From assembly GCA_937889545.1 (NCBI GenBank), contig CALAOT010000117.1:1-64000 (forward strand): DNA of 64,000 nucleotides, in the 5' to 3' direction. The DNA is from an uncultured Opitutaceae bacterium. GTDB taxonomy: Bacteria; Verrucomicrobiota; Verrucomicrobiia; Opitutales; Opitutaceae. Shown in pieces: positions 45,137 to 53,761 of the stretch (positions are counted from its first letter, which is position 1; each line of letters begins with the position of its first letter). The notes below the pieces were generated by a model. The model was not told where the DNA came from. It saw only the letters and a program-made list of their open reading frames with translations, and searched no databases. The position numbers and the translations under genes were made by a program.

Positions 45137-46084
45137 TCATGCGGGGCCCGACCTGCCGCCAAAGCCCTCGGCCCGGTCGACGATGAATCTCGGGCGGGCG
45201 CGGACCTCCTCGTAGATCCGCCCGATGTACTCCCCCAGGATCCCGACGCTGATCAGCTGGATGCCCCCAAGGAAAAGGATCAGGATGACCAGGGTCGGGT
45301 TGCCGACGGGAAACGGGAAGCCGCACAGCTTCATGATCAGGTAGGCGAGCGCGATCAGGAACGATGCCCCCGCGATCACGAAACCGAGCTGGGTGCTGAG
45401 CGTCAGGGCGTAGGTCGAAAAGCAGAAGATCCCGTTGAATCCGATCCGCAGGGACCCGAAAAACCGGTTGTACTTGGTCTCCCCGGCGAACCGCGCGGGG
45501 CGCTCGAAGGGCAGCAGGTACTGCCTGAAGCCAACGACCGCGACCATGCCGCGCAGGAAGCCGTGGCACTCGCGCAGCCTGACGACCTCGTCTGCGACCC
45601 TCCGGGACATGAGACGGAAGTCGCCGGTGTTCGGGGGGATCCCCACGTCCGCGATCTTGTTGATCACCTTGTAGCCGGTGTCGGCCACGAGCCTCTTGAC
45701 CCAGGGCTCGCCCGTCCGGCGGGTGCGCTGCGGCAGGACGACGTCGTAGCCCTCGCGCCACTTGCCGACCATCTCGGCGACCAGCTCGGGGGGGTCCTGC
45801 ATGTCGACGTCCATCACGATGATGGCCTCGCCCGAGGAATACTGCATCCCGGCGAGGCTGGCCATCGGCTGGCCGAACCTGCGCGAGAACTTAAGAAGCT
45901 TGATGCGGTCGTCCCTCGCGCGGTGCTCCAGGATCACGTCCTCGGTCCGGTCGGGCGAGGGGTCCATCGCGAATATGATCTCATAGTCCTGGGTGATGCC
46001 GCCGACGATGGTGCCGATCCTGCGGATGAACTCCGGAATGTTCTTCTCCTCCCTGAATACGGGTACGACTAGGCTGAGCAGCAT
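45137..46084 (-). CDS. GT2 polyprenyl-phosphate glycosyltransferase, ArnC/GtrB-like, 315 aa
   Basis: A membrane-anchored GT2. SLVVPVFREEKNIPEFIRR at the start, a metal site MDVDMQDPPELV, KLLKFSRRFGQPMASLAG, and two C-terminal helices (FVIAGASFLIALAYLIMKL and LVILILFLGGIQLISVGIL) followed by GEYIGRIYEEVRARP. This is the layout of GtrB, ArnC and PglN-like enzymes that load a sugar onto undecaprenyl phosphate. It would feed the adjacent 1217-residue membrane protein. ATG 46084. Confidence 0.92.
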   Translation of the reverse strand: MLLSLVVPVFREEKNIPEFIRRIGTIVGGITQDYEIIFAMDPSPDRTEDVILEHRARDDRIKLLKFSRRFGQPMASLAGMQYSSGEAIIVMDVDMQDPPELVAEMVGKWREGYDVVLPQRTRRTGEPWVKRLVADTGYKVINKIADVGIPPNTGDFRLMSRRVADEVVRLRECHGFLRGMVAVVGFRQYLLPFERPARFAGETKYNRFFGSLRIGFNGIFCFSTYALTLSTQLGFVIAGASFLIALAYLIMKLCGFPFPVGNPTLVILILFLGGIQLISVGILGEYIGRIYEEVRARPRFIVDRAEGFGGRSGPA

Positions 46085-46109
46085 GGCGGCCCGGAGGATT
46101 GGCGAAAAC

Positions 46110-47205
46110 TCAGTCGAAGTCGATGTTCACTACGCGGTAGGAGCGGATCCGCATGTCGGGTGCCGCCAGCGGGAAGCTCTCGTCGGTCGAGAGCACCGCG
46201 TCCGTGTCACGGGTCCTGGACAGGGGGATCCGGATCCGCTCGGTGCGCTCCAGGCCAAGGGTCCGCTCCTTCTCGGAACTGCCGTCCTGTGACACCCCGA
46301 GGGAGATGTCCCACTTGGACGGGAAGCGGACCACCTCGACAATAGCCTCCTTGAACCTCTTCGTGGGCGGGAAGCGGAATTCCAGGCGCTTGTCGACCCA
46401 TCCGTCGGTGTCCGCACCGCTGATGCCGAAGAGGTATCCCGACCTGTGCCATCCCCGCGCGAGGAGATCAGTCCGGCCCAGGTTCTCGAAGGAGATGTTC
46501 TTCAGGGCGAAGGAGCGCATCCTCCCGTCGCCGGGTAGCGCGAAGACGTCGGAGGAGTCGAGGCGCACGAGCCTCTGGCCGCCCGGGGGAAGGGGCACGT
46601 AGACGCTCTCGTACGTCTGGCGGGGGACGGAGTCCGCCTGCACGACCTTGCCGTCTACTGACACCTTGATCGTATTCGAGGCGATCGACGCCCAGCCGGG
46701 CATCTCGAGGTCGAGCCTCAAGACCTTGAAATCCTGGAAGGACGGGGCCTTGAATTCGGCCGACTTGGCGATCCAGCCGTCGGGGTCAACCCCCGCCAGC
46801 TCGAACTTCTCGCCGTAGTCGTTGGCAATGTTGCGGAAGCTCGTGAAATCCGGGATGTCGTTGATCGAGATCTCGTCCACGAACGCCGAGACCGCGCGCT
46901 TGTCCTGGTCGTTGTCGTAGACCTGCGCATCCGAGAAATGCAGCGAGATGGAGGTGATGTCGGAGGATTCCTTGATGAGGCGCGTGAGCGTGAACCGGCC
47001 CGCCTTCAGCTTCACCATCTCGGTCGGGCGCTCATTGATCGAGATCGTCGCGTCCACGCCGTCGCGCCGGAACCGGGGCGTGTCGGGGATGAATCCCTTG
47101 AAATAGAGCACCTGCCCGGCGTGGGAGGCGCCCAGCTTGAAATACGCGTCCTGGCCGGTCCAGCCGTCCTCGTAGATCCCCGAATACTCCAGCCCCTTGT
47201 ACTCG
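46110..47205 (-). repeat. Three tandem 'DGW' beta modules
   Basis: Approximate module positions on the minus strand: 47205-46855, 46812-46480 and 46450-46110. Each starts with a GxxxDGW turn, has a strand with alternating charged and hydrophobic residues, and closes with an acidic strand (DEISIND, LKNISFEN, RVVNIDFD). Sequence identity is low, so these are diverged duplications. The family differs from the LamG-like modules at 31-41 kb. Confidence 0.6.
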
Positions 47206-49763
47206 AGAAGGTCCCGGGGGAACTTGGAGATCTTCGTGGGCCGCAGCATCGCGCGGTACTCCTCGTCGGTCAGGACGGATATGTCGCGCGTGAAGCCGAT
47301 GAGCCGCCGGTCGTCGAGGGCGAACTTGATGCCGTACCAGCGCATGAGCCCTGTCTTGGGCTTGTCGATCACCCTGGCCATGTCGCCAAAGTCGATCGTG
47401 ATGTAGGCCTGCCCCTCGTAGTACTCGGGCGTGACGACCGGCGAGACGACCCGCGCCGAGCCGCCCCCGACGAACGGGAGTCGGTAGTCCTCGTCGCCGA
47501 CGACGATCGCCTTCTCGGGCAGCATGGTTCGGCCGACGCCGAGCGACGTGCGCGAGAAGTCCACGATGACCCTCAGGCCCGGGGAGGGGTTAACGATGTG
47601 GAACACGTTGTACCGGCCGGTGCCGTGGAACGAGGAGGTGCCGTGAGAGACCGGCTCCGTCTCCCTCTGGAAGAACGCGGCCTTGAAGCGGGCCGACGAG
47701 TAATAGTGCGGGCTCAGCTCGGAATGCACGAAGACCAGGCGGTTCCTGACCTGGCTCTCGAGCTTGTACTGGTACATGTTCTGCAGAGTCCAGCCCGTGC
47801 CGGGATTCAGCTTGTTGAAGTGGTCCAGGTCGGTCCTGGTCGAGACGAACAGGCGGTCGTCGTACCTGAGGTGCCTCGAGCTCGTCTCGGTCCAGTTGTT
47901 GGCGTAGAGGACGCTGTCGGCCTCCTTGTGGATCGTGGCGACGCGGTAGTCCGGGATGTCGCCCGACAGGATCTCCTCGGGCAGCATGAAGCGCAGGAGC
48001 GAGAGCTTCTCGACGAGGCGGGCCTGCGGCCCGAGGTCGGGGTCCTCCGTGCGCAGGAACTTGAGCACGGCGATGTTGGCGATGTTGTCCATGTAGCTCC
48101 TGGACAGGAACCGCGTGTCGATGCCCCTCGTGTACTGCGAGAGCATCTTGGCGCTCACCACGTTCGAGATGTCGCTCTCGATCCCGCTGTACCTGATGTT
48201 CTTGGGCGGCGTGAAGCCCACGCCGAGCGCGGAGCCCTTCACGATTTCAGTGAGGCCGCCGCCGTAGGTGCCGAGCGAGGCGATCGTGTAGTAGAAGAAC
48301 GAGGCGGTGGTGCCGACAAAGAAGACGGCGATTGCGATCCGGGCCCTTCTCCTGACCGGTGCGCTGGGCGCGAAAAGAAAATGGGCGAATCCCTGGGCGA
48401 GGCACAGCGTGGTGATGGGCTGCGCATACATCGCCAGCTTGAACAGCCCGAAATCCTGCCCCTTTTGGAACAGATAGATGCCGAGGAGGATCGCGACGAC
48501 GCCGAGATAGCCGACGGGAGCCCCCTTGAGCAGGTTCCTCCAGGTGCGCCAGGCGAAAAAGAGCAGGAAGGCGACGCCGACCACGATCTGGGCCGATATC
48601 CACGGATCGACGCCCACGATGCCGAACGGGTGCAGGCCGAAGAGCATCGGGATGAAGGAGGGCACGAGCGTCCAGGGGAAGAGGACAAGCCCGCCGCTCT
48701 GGTCGTTGATCTCCGCCATGGCGCCGAGGCCCGCGGAGCCCACCGACTGCATGACGAGCGTGTTGACGAACTCGTAGGTGTTGCTGGCGATGAGGAGGAA
48801 CGTCAGCGCCGCCACTCCCGCGATGAAGAGGAGATAGGGCCGGAAGCGGGCCGGCTCCGTGTAGTGCACCCGCATCGCCACGAGCAGGATGCCGAGCGCC
48901 ACGAACGGCGAGACCTCCGGATAGAAGATCGCGAGGCTCGCCGTGAGGAGCCCCCCGACCGCCCCGATCCGCACCGAGATCCGGCGGGGCAGGAAAAGAA
49001 CCGAGGCGATCACCAGCAGAAGGGCGATGCCCCCGACCTGCGCGATCAGCTGGTAGAGCGTCCCCAACCCGAAGAGCGGGCTCGTCGCAAACAGGAAGAA
49101 CGCGACCAGCGCGATCCGGCGGTACCGCCCCCTCCAGATCGCGATCGTCCCCATGGCGAAGAGCTGCATCAGGCTGAGAAGGAGGATCGCCGGCATGAAC
49201 ACCTCGTGGGCGCGGCGGCCGGTGAGCGAGGCGATCCACGCGATCGTCATCTCCGAGCCGGGCCGGATCTGCTGGAGCGCATGCATGAACCAGTAGTGCT
49301 GCGTGTAATCGCGGCCCTGCAGCTCGGTCTGGAGGGGGATGGCGTAGTAGCCGTGCTCCAGGAACCGCTCGGCCGCCAGGACGTAGTTGGCCATGTCGTC
49401 GTTCGCGTAGGAGATCCAGTTGAACCCGTAGCGGAGCGAGGGCCAGCCCACGTAGAGGAGGTAGCCGGCCCCGATGCCAAGGAAGGGGATCAGCTTGCGC
49501 AACGGCAGCAGGGGCCGGCGCCAGGCGAGCACGGCGGCGGCCCCGGCGAGGAGCGCGAGCGTGGTCCACGGTCCCGCGGTCCTGACCGGGATCCCCCAGA
49601 CATTGAGCCGGGTGATGATCACGATCAGGAGCGACAGGCCCAGCGTCGGCGCCGCGAACCAGCTCCAGAGCACGCCCAGGCGGGGCCTGAAGAGGCTCAC
49701 CACGGCCTGCCCGATGACGGAGAGGTAGGCGTAGAGGACTGCGACGAGGAGCAGGGCGATCAT
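46110..49763 (-). CDS. Giant membrane protein with three C-terminal 'DGW' beta modules, 1217 aa
   Basis: Residues 1-540 hold about twelve helices. The first luminal loop contains NWISYANDDMANYVLAAERF, an acidic ANDD motif where GT-C enzymes place their catalytic residue. From about 560 on the protein is periplasmic. Three tandem modules, each opening with a GxxxDGW motif (GIYEDGWTGQDAYF, GVDPDGWIAKSAEF, GADTDGWVDKRLEF), fill residues about 855-1217. They should bind or scaffold glycan. It is followed 25 nt later by the ArnC-like GT2, a plausible donor-making partner. ATG 49763. Confidence 0.65.
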   Translation of the reverse strand: MIALLLVAVLYAYLSVIGQAVVSLFRPRLGVLWSWFAAPTLGLSLLIVIITRLNVWGIPVRTAGPWTTLALLAGAAAVLAWRRPLLPLRKLIPFLGIGAGYLLYVGWPSLRYGFNWISYANDDMANYVLAAERFLEHGYYAIPLQTELQGRDYTQHYWFMHALQQIRPGSEMTIAWIASLTGRRAHEVFMPAILLLSLMQLFAMGTIAIWRGRYRRIALVAFFLFATSPLFGLGTLYQLIAQVGGIALLLVIASVLFLPRRISVRIGAVGGLLTASLAIFYPEVSPFVALGILLVAMRVHYTEPARFRPYLLFIAGVAALTFLLIASNTYEFVNTLVMQSVGSAGLGAMAEINDQSGGLVLFPWTLVPSFIPMLFGLHPFGIVGVDPWISAQIVVGVAFLLFFAWRTWRNLLKGAPVGYLGVVAILLGIYLFQKGQDFGLFKLAMYAQPITTLCLAQGFAHFLFAPSAPVRRRARIAIAVFFVGTTASFFYYTIASLGTYGGGLTEIVKGSALGVGFTPPKNIRYSGIESDISNVVSAKMLSQYTRGIDTRFLSRSYMDNIANIAVLKFLRTEDPDLGPQARLVEKLSLLRFMLPEEILSGDIPDYRVATIHKEADSVLYANNWTETSSRHLRYDDRLFVSTRTDLDHFNKLNPGTGWTLQNMYQYKLESQVRNRLVFVHSELSPHYYSSARFKAAFFQRETEPVSHGTSSFHGTGRYNVFHIVNPSPGLRVIVDFSRTSLGVGRTMLPEKAIVVGDEDYRLPFVGGGSARVVSPVVTPEYYEGQAYITIDFGDMARVIDKPKTGLMRWYGIKFALDDRRLIGFTRDISVLTDEEYRAMLRPTKISKFPRDLLEYKGLEYSGIYEDGWTGQDAYFKLGASHAGQVLYFKGFIPDTPRFRRDGVDATISINERPTEMVKLKAGRFTLTRLIKESSDITSISLHFSDAQVYDNDQDKRAVSAFVDEISINDIPDFTSFRNIANDYGEKFELAGVDPDGWIAKSAEFKAPSFQDFKVLRLDLEMPGWASIASNTIKVSVDGKVVQADSVPRQTYESVYVPLPPGGQRLVRLDSSDVFALPGDGRMRSFALKNISFENLGRTDLLARGWHRSGYLFGISGADTDGWVDKRLEFRFPPTKRFKEAIVEVVRFPSKWDISLGVSQDGSSEKERTLGLERTERIRIPLSRTRDTDAVLSTDESFPLAAPDMRIRSYRVVNIDFD

Positions 49764-49813
49764 TCTGGCGGGAAGGGGTTAGACTTCGGAATCCACGTCA
49801 AGAAAACAAGCTC

Positions 49814-52786
49814 CTACCAGCGGATCCCGGCCGCGTGCAGCCTCGCGGTTAAGGCGCCCCGGAACCGTATCCTGCGCGCCTGGCTCTCGATGTTCGCGGC
49901 GCTGTCCTTCTCGGCCCCGTGAAAGCGCGAGCGTATGCGGGACATCTCCTGCGCCCCGGTCGTGTGGATCACCTGGCTGGTCTTCTGCTGGGCGTGGACG
50001 CGGAAGCAGCCGAGAAAGTAGGGCAGCCGGACGATCCTGCAGCCGGCCTGGCGGAACCGCGCGAGGAGGTCCCAGTCGAGGGCGAACTGGAAGGTCGGGT
50101 CGATGCCCCCTGCGAGGTCCCATGCGCGCTTCCTCCAGAAGAGGGTCTCCTGCGGCACGTAGTCGATCCACTCGATCGAGTCCCGCTCGTGGCGGGGCAT
50201 GATCCAGCGGCCGATCTCGCGGTCGGCGTCGTTGATGATGATCCGGTGGCCGTAGACCGCATCCACGCGCGGATGCGACGCGAAGTAGGAGGCGACGAAC
50301 CTCAGGGCCCTGGGCGCCACCAGGTCGTCCGAGTTGAACCACGCCATGACGTCGTCCGGGCTGAGGTCGGGCTCGACATGGGCGAACGCCTTCCGGATGG
50401 CGTCCGCCTGGCCCTTGTCGGGCTCGGATGCCCAGTGCCGCAGCTTCGGGGCATACCGGGCGATAATCCCCGCGCTCGCGTCGTGCGAGGCGCCGTCCTG
50501 GATGACGTAGAGGAGCTTCGGGTAATCCTGGTTCAGGATGCTCACGATCGTGCTCTCGAGGAACGCGGGCTGCTCGAAGCTGGGGGTCACGATCGCCATC
50601 TTCGGAAGGGCATGGTCCGCAACCCCGGGCCTGGGGAGCCTGCGGTCCCACTCGATGGGGCGGGGTTCGTACTGCCTGAGGACGCCGATCTGCATCCAGT
50701 AGTCCTCGACGACCTTCCTGAAGATCCAGCGGTCGACGGGACGCCAGAGCTTCTCGCGGACCCCCAGCTTCAGGGCGATCCAGAGCTTGCGCAGGGTCGC
50801 CGTCGCGGCCGTCGCCTCGGCGGCCATCTGGTTGATCACCGCCTCCCGCTCGACGCAGGCGCGGTTAAGCTCCTGGATCACCGCCTCCTTTTCCGAGAGG
50901 AGCCGGCCGTAGTGCCTCGCCTGCTCGGTGTTCGCGTGGCCGGACGCGTAGTTTGCGATCTCCTGCTTGAGCGCCAGGATCTCCCCGTCCTGGTTCCTCA
51001 TGGCAGTCTCGATGTTGCCGATGTGGACATCCTTGTCGTGGATGACCTGCGCCCACAGCGCCGCGTCGGGCGGGAGCTTTCCAAGGAGCTCTAGCCGGGC
51101 CGCGAGGGCCTCGCGCTCAGCCTCGATCCTGGCCACCCGGCGCTCCCACTCGGGCACCGCCGCGATGTGCGCCTTCAGGCCCGCGTCGAGCCGGACGACG
51201 ATCCTCTCGCGTTCGTCGCACGTCTCCTTGAGGGCCGCGATCTCCCCATCCTTGGTGTCGGCCTCTTTCTTAAGCTCGGCGATCTCGGTGTCCTTGTCGG
51301 CGCACTCCTGCTCGAGCTCGGCCTTGATGGCCTCCATCTCGGTCTTGCGCTCCTCAGCGGCGCGCTTGAGGTCCTCGATCTCCACGTCCTTGGAATTGGT
51401 CTCGACCTTAAGCTCGGCGATCTCGGTGTCCTTGTCGGCGCATTCCTGCTCGAGCTCGGCCTTGATGGCCTCCATCTCGGTCTTGCGCTCCTCCGCGGCG
51501 CGCTTGAGCGCCTCTATCTCGACGTCCTTGGAGTCGGTCTCGTCCTTGAGCTCCTCGATCTTGTGCTGGCGGTCCACGCGGTCGCGCTTGAGCGCGATGA
51601 TCCCGGGGGTCGACGCGGAGATGAGCTTCAGGGCCTCCGGCGGCAGCGCGCGGGATTCCACGACGGCGTCGACCGGCTGGTCGGCCGCAGCCAAGGCCCG
51701 CCTTATGCCCTCGATGACATCGGAGGCCGGGATCGTCTTCACGCAGGGACCGTCGCCGAAGTGGCAGTCCCAGTTGCAGCCGAAGCAGGGCAGGGGCTGG
51801 ACCACGGAGACGCCCTGCCGGGCCGAGGGCTTGAAGCGGGGCCAGTGGCCTCCGCCGAATATCCCGACCACCGGCCGGCCGGCCGCGCCCGCCATGTGCA
51901 TGGCGCCCGTGTCGTGCCCCACGTACAGCCCGGAATCCTTGAGGAGGGCCGCGAGGAGCGGCAGCTCGCCATCCTTCCCGAGCCACGCCCCGGGCCGGGA
52001 GCCGCCCGATCCCGCCACCCCCGAGGCGACGGCCTCGATTCCGGAGGCCTCGTCCGCGTGGGCGAGGAGGAGCACGGGCATCTTCCTCGCCTGCAGCCAC
52101 GAGACCACCTCGGCAAATCCCTTGGCGTGCCAGGACTTCACGGGAACGTTCGCGAGCCCGCCCGGGAACACCGCCGCCCACTTGCCCTCGGCGAGCCCGT
52201 GGCTGGCGGCGATCGCGCGCGCCCTTGCCGACAGGTCCTTCGAAATCTCGATTGACGGGAGGACCTTCGGAAGGCCGCGGCCGATCACCTTCTCCGCGAA
52301 ACGGTGCTGGCTCTCGACGTCGCCGGCGGCCTTGTCCGCGGCCACCGTTTCCCTGAATGAGCTGGCGGGATCGACGCCGAGATCGAGCCTTAGCGACGCG
52401 GCAAAGATCGGGTCCACATCGGCCCCGCCGAGGACGACGCTCCGGACCTTCCCGAAATGCGCCGCGACGGCGATCTCGAGCCAGGTGCGGTTGAGCGTCG
52501 GGGCAAGGATAAGCTCCGGCTTCAGCGCAGCCAGGTCGCCCAGCAGCGCCGCCAGCTCCGCGCGGCATTCCGAGGGCCTCTGCTTGAAGGGATTGAGCCG
52601 GGCCACCTTCCACTCAAGGGCCCCGGGAAATAGCGGCGCCAGGCTTTCGTAACCGTGCCTAACGACAATGACATGGCGAGCCTTCGGCCATTCGGCGATG
52701 AACTGGCCCAGCGCCGGGGTGAACAGGATCAGGTCGCCGATCGTGTCGGGGCGCAGGTAAACGATGGTCTTGGGCTGGGCGGGCAC
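49814..52786 (-). CDS. GT9-like heptosyltransferase fused through a coiled coil to a GT2 domain, 990 aa
   Basis: Residues about 1-375 are a GT-B heptosyltransferase-like unit: IVYLRPDTIGDLILFTPALG, VFPGGLANVPVKSWHAKGF, and VGHDTGAMHMAGAAGRPVVG. Residues about 405-648 are a long coiled coil with an exact 46-residue internal repeat. Residues about 730-960 are a GT2 unit (MAIVTPSFEQPAFLESTIV, WFNSDDLVAPRALR). The GT9 half fits a locus that makes GDP-heptose, although GT9 enzymes normally use ADP-heptose. GTG 52786 is the start. It lies 49 nt after the methyltransferase. Confidence 0.82.
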   Translation of the reverse strand: MPAQPKTIVYLRPDTIGDLILFTPALGQFIAEWPKARHVIVVRHGYESLAPLFPGALEWKVARLNPFKQRPSECRAELAALLGDLAALKPELILAPTLNRTWLEIAVAAHFGKVRSVVLGGADVDPIFAASLRLDLGVDPASSFRETVAADKAAGDVESQHRFAEKVIGRGLPKVLPSIEISKDLSARARAIAASHGLAEGKWAAVFPGGLANVPVKSWHAKGFAEVVSWLQARKMPVLLLAHADEASGIEAVASGVAGSGGSRPGAWLGKDGELPLLAALLKDSGLYVGHDTGAMHMAGAAGRPVVGIFGGGHWPRFKPSARQGVSVVQPLPCFGCNWDCHFGDGPCVKTIPASDVIEGIRRALAAADQPVDAVVESRALPPEALKLISASTPGIIALKRDRVDRQHKIEELKDETDSKDVEIEALKRAAEERKTEMEAIKAELEQECADKDTEIAELKVETNSKDVEIEDLKRAAEERKTEMEAIKAELEQECADKDTEIAELKKEADTKDGEIAALKETCDERERIVVRLDAGLKAHIAAVPEWERRVARIEAEREALAARLELLGKLPPDAALWAQVIHDKDVHIGNIETAMRNQDGEILALKQEIANYASGHANTEQARHYGRLLSEKEAVIQELNRACVEREAVINQMAAEATAATATLRKLWIALKLGVREKLWRPVDRWIFRKVVEDYWMQIGVLRQYEPRPIEWDRRLPRPGVADHALPKMAIVTPSFEQPAFLESTIVSILNQDYPKLLYVIQDGASHDASAGIIARYAPKLRHWASEPDKGQADAIRKAFAHVEPDLSPDDVMAWFNSDDLVAPRALRFVASYFASHPRVDAVYGHRIIINDADREIGRWIMPRHERDSIEWIDYVPQETLFWRKRAWDLAGGIDPTFQFALDWDLLARFRQAGCRIVRLPYFLGCFRVHAQQKTSQVIHTTGAQEMSRIRSRFHGAEKDSAANIESQARRIRFRGALTARLHAAGIRW
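51272..51547 (-). repeat. Tandem 138-bp repeat in the coiled-coil region
   Basis: Two near-identical copies, 51272-51409 and 51410-51547, in frame, 46 codons each. They encode AEERKTEMEAIKAELEQECA followed by DKDTEIAELK. The copies differ at only a few bases, so the duplication is recent or kept uniform. Confidence 0.9.
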
Positions 52787-52835
52787 GTAAAAGGGGTCAC
52801 TTCACACCAAGTGCGCCGGGTGAGGCGAGCCTGTT

Positions 52836-53759
52836 CTAGGGGTGCGGCGGCGGGGGGTTGAGCTTCGCCTCCAGGCGCTGCATCGCCCACCAGCGGTCGG
52901 CGGATTCACGGGCCTTGTCGAGGAGCGCCTGGACGAGGCGCCCGACGGGCGCCTTGGAAAGGGAGGCCGCCGCAGAAGCCTCGTCGTTGGGCTTCAACGG
53001 GGACCGTCCCGCGACGAATGACATGTCGTAGGAATAGACCGGGCTCGAGAAATCGAGATGGGGAAACCCGAGCCTTGAAAAAAACACCCCGGCCGAGCGC
53101 CTGCTGAAAAGGTACAGGTGCTCCTCGTTGTTCCGGTCCATGTGCTTCAGGAAAAGGTCGTTCTTGGCCCGCAGGTCCGCGTAGCTCAGGTGCTCGATGT
53201 ACTCGGGAGTCTGGATGACGAAGAACCCGTCCTTGGACAGGAGCCCGGCGCAGTGGCCCATCGTCCTCACGGGGTTCGGCAGGTGCTCGATCACATCGTT
53301 TAAGACAATCACGTCGAAGCTTCCCGCCTTGAAATCTTGGCTTTCGACATCCCCGGTGAGGACCTTGATCCCGAAGGTCTCATGGGCAAAGCGCGACATC
53401 CAGGGGCTTATCTCCGTGCCCGTTGCCTCGAATCCGGCCCAGCCGAGGAGGGCGACGTAGCCCCCGTGGGCGCAGCCCACCTCGAGGACGCGGGCGGGAG
53501 GCAGCCGGAACTCGAGGAGGCGCCGGAGCCAGTGGGTGCACCGCTCGGGCAGGTCGAGCCGCGCGCGGTCCCGGATATCGGGCAGCCCGTGGTGTCCGGT
53601 CTGGCGCTCGGTCCAGTACTCCCGGCTGTAGAGCCCCTCGACCGGCAAGGCGCTGCTCACCAATGTCCCGCACGCCCGGCATACCCTGTAGTCGTCGGAG
53701 TAGGACTCCAGCTGCGGATGGCCGCACCAGCAGGCCCGTTCGGCGGGTTTGTCGCTCAT
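52836..53759 (-). CDS. SAM-dependent methyltransferase with N-terminal zinc-ribbon-like motif, 307 aa
   Basis: The N-terminus carries four cysteines, C10, C12, C27 and C30 (CWCG and CRAC), like a small zinc ribbon. A class I methyltransferase follows: VLEVGCAHGGYVALLGWAGF, ATGTEISPWMSRFAHETFG, FDVIVLNDVIEHLPNPVRTM. The zinc-ribbon plus methyltransferase layout resembles sugar C-methyltransferases and chain-terminating methylases next to ABC exporters. Since the Wzt-like ATPase lies directly upstream, a terminal-cap methyltransferase that is read by the Wzt C-terminal domain is plausible, but unproven. ATG 53759. Confidence 0.83.
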   Translation of the reverse strand: MSDKPAERACWCGHPQLESYSDDYRVCRACGTLVSSALPVEGLYSREYWTERQTGHHGLPDIRDRARLDLPERCTHWLRRLLEFRLPPARVLEVGCAHGGYVALLGWAGFEATGTEISPWMSRFAHETFGIKVLTGDVESQDFKAGSFDVIVLNDVIEHLPNPVRTMGHCAGLLSKDGFFVIQTPEYIEHLSYADLRAKNDLFLKHMDRNNEEHLYLFSRRSAGVFFSRLGFPHLDFSSPVYSYDMSFVAGRSPLKPNDEASAAASLSKAPVGRLVQALLDKARESADRWWAMQRLEAKLNPPPPHP

Positions 53760-53761
53760 TG

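Noticed and set aside
46938-49922. A 994-codon open frame on the plus strand, opposite the 1217-residue membrane protein
   Set aside because: High GC and codon bias keep the antisense frame open. The translation is charged, low-complexity and has no fold signatures, while the minus-strand gene has clear helices and motifs.
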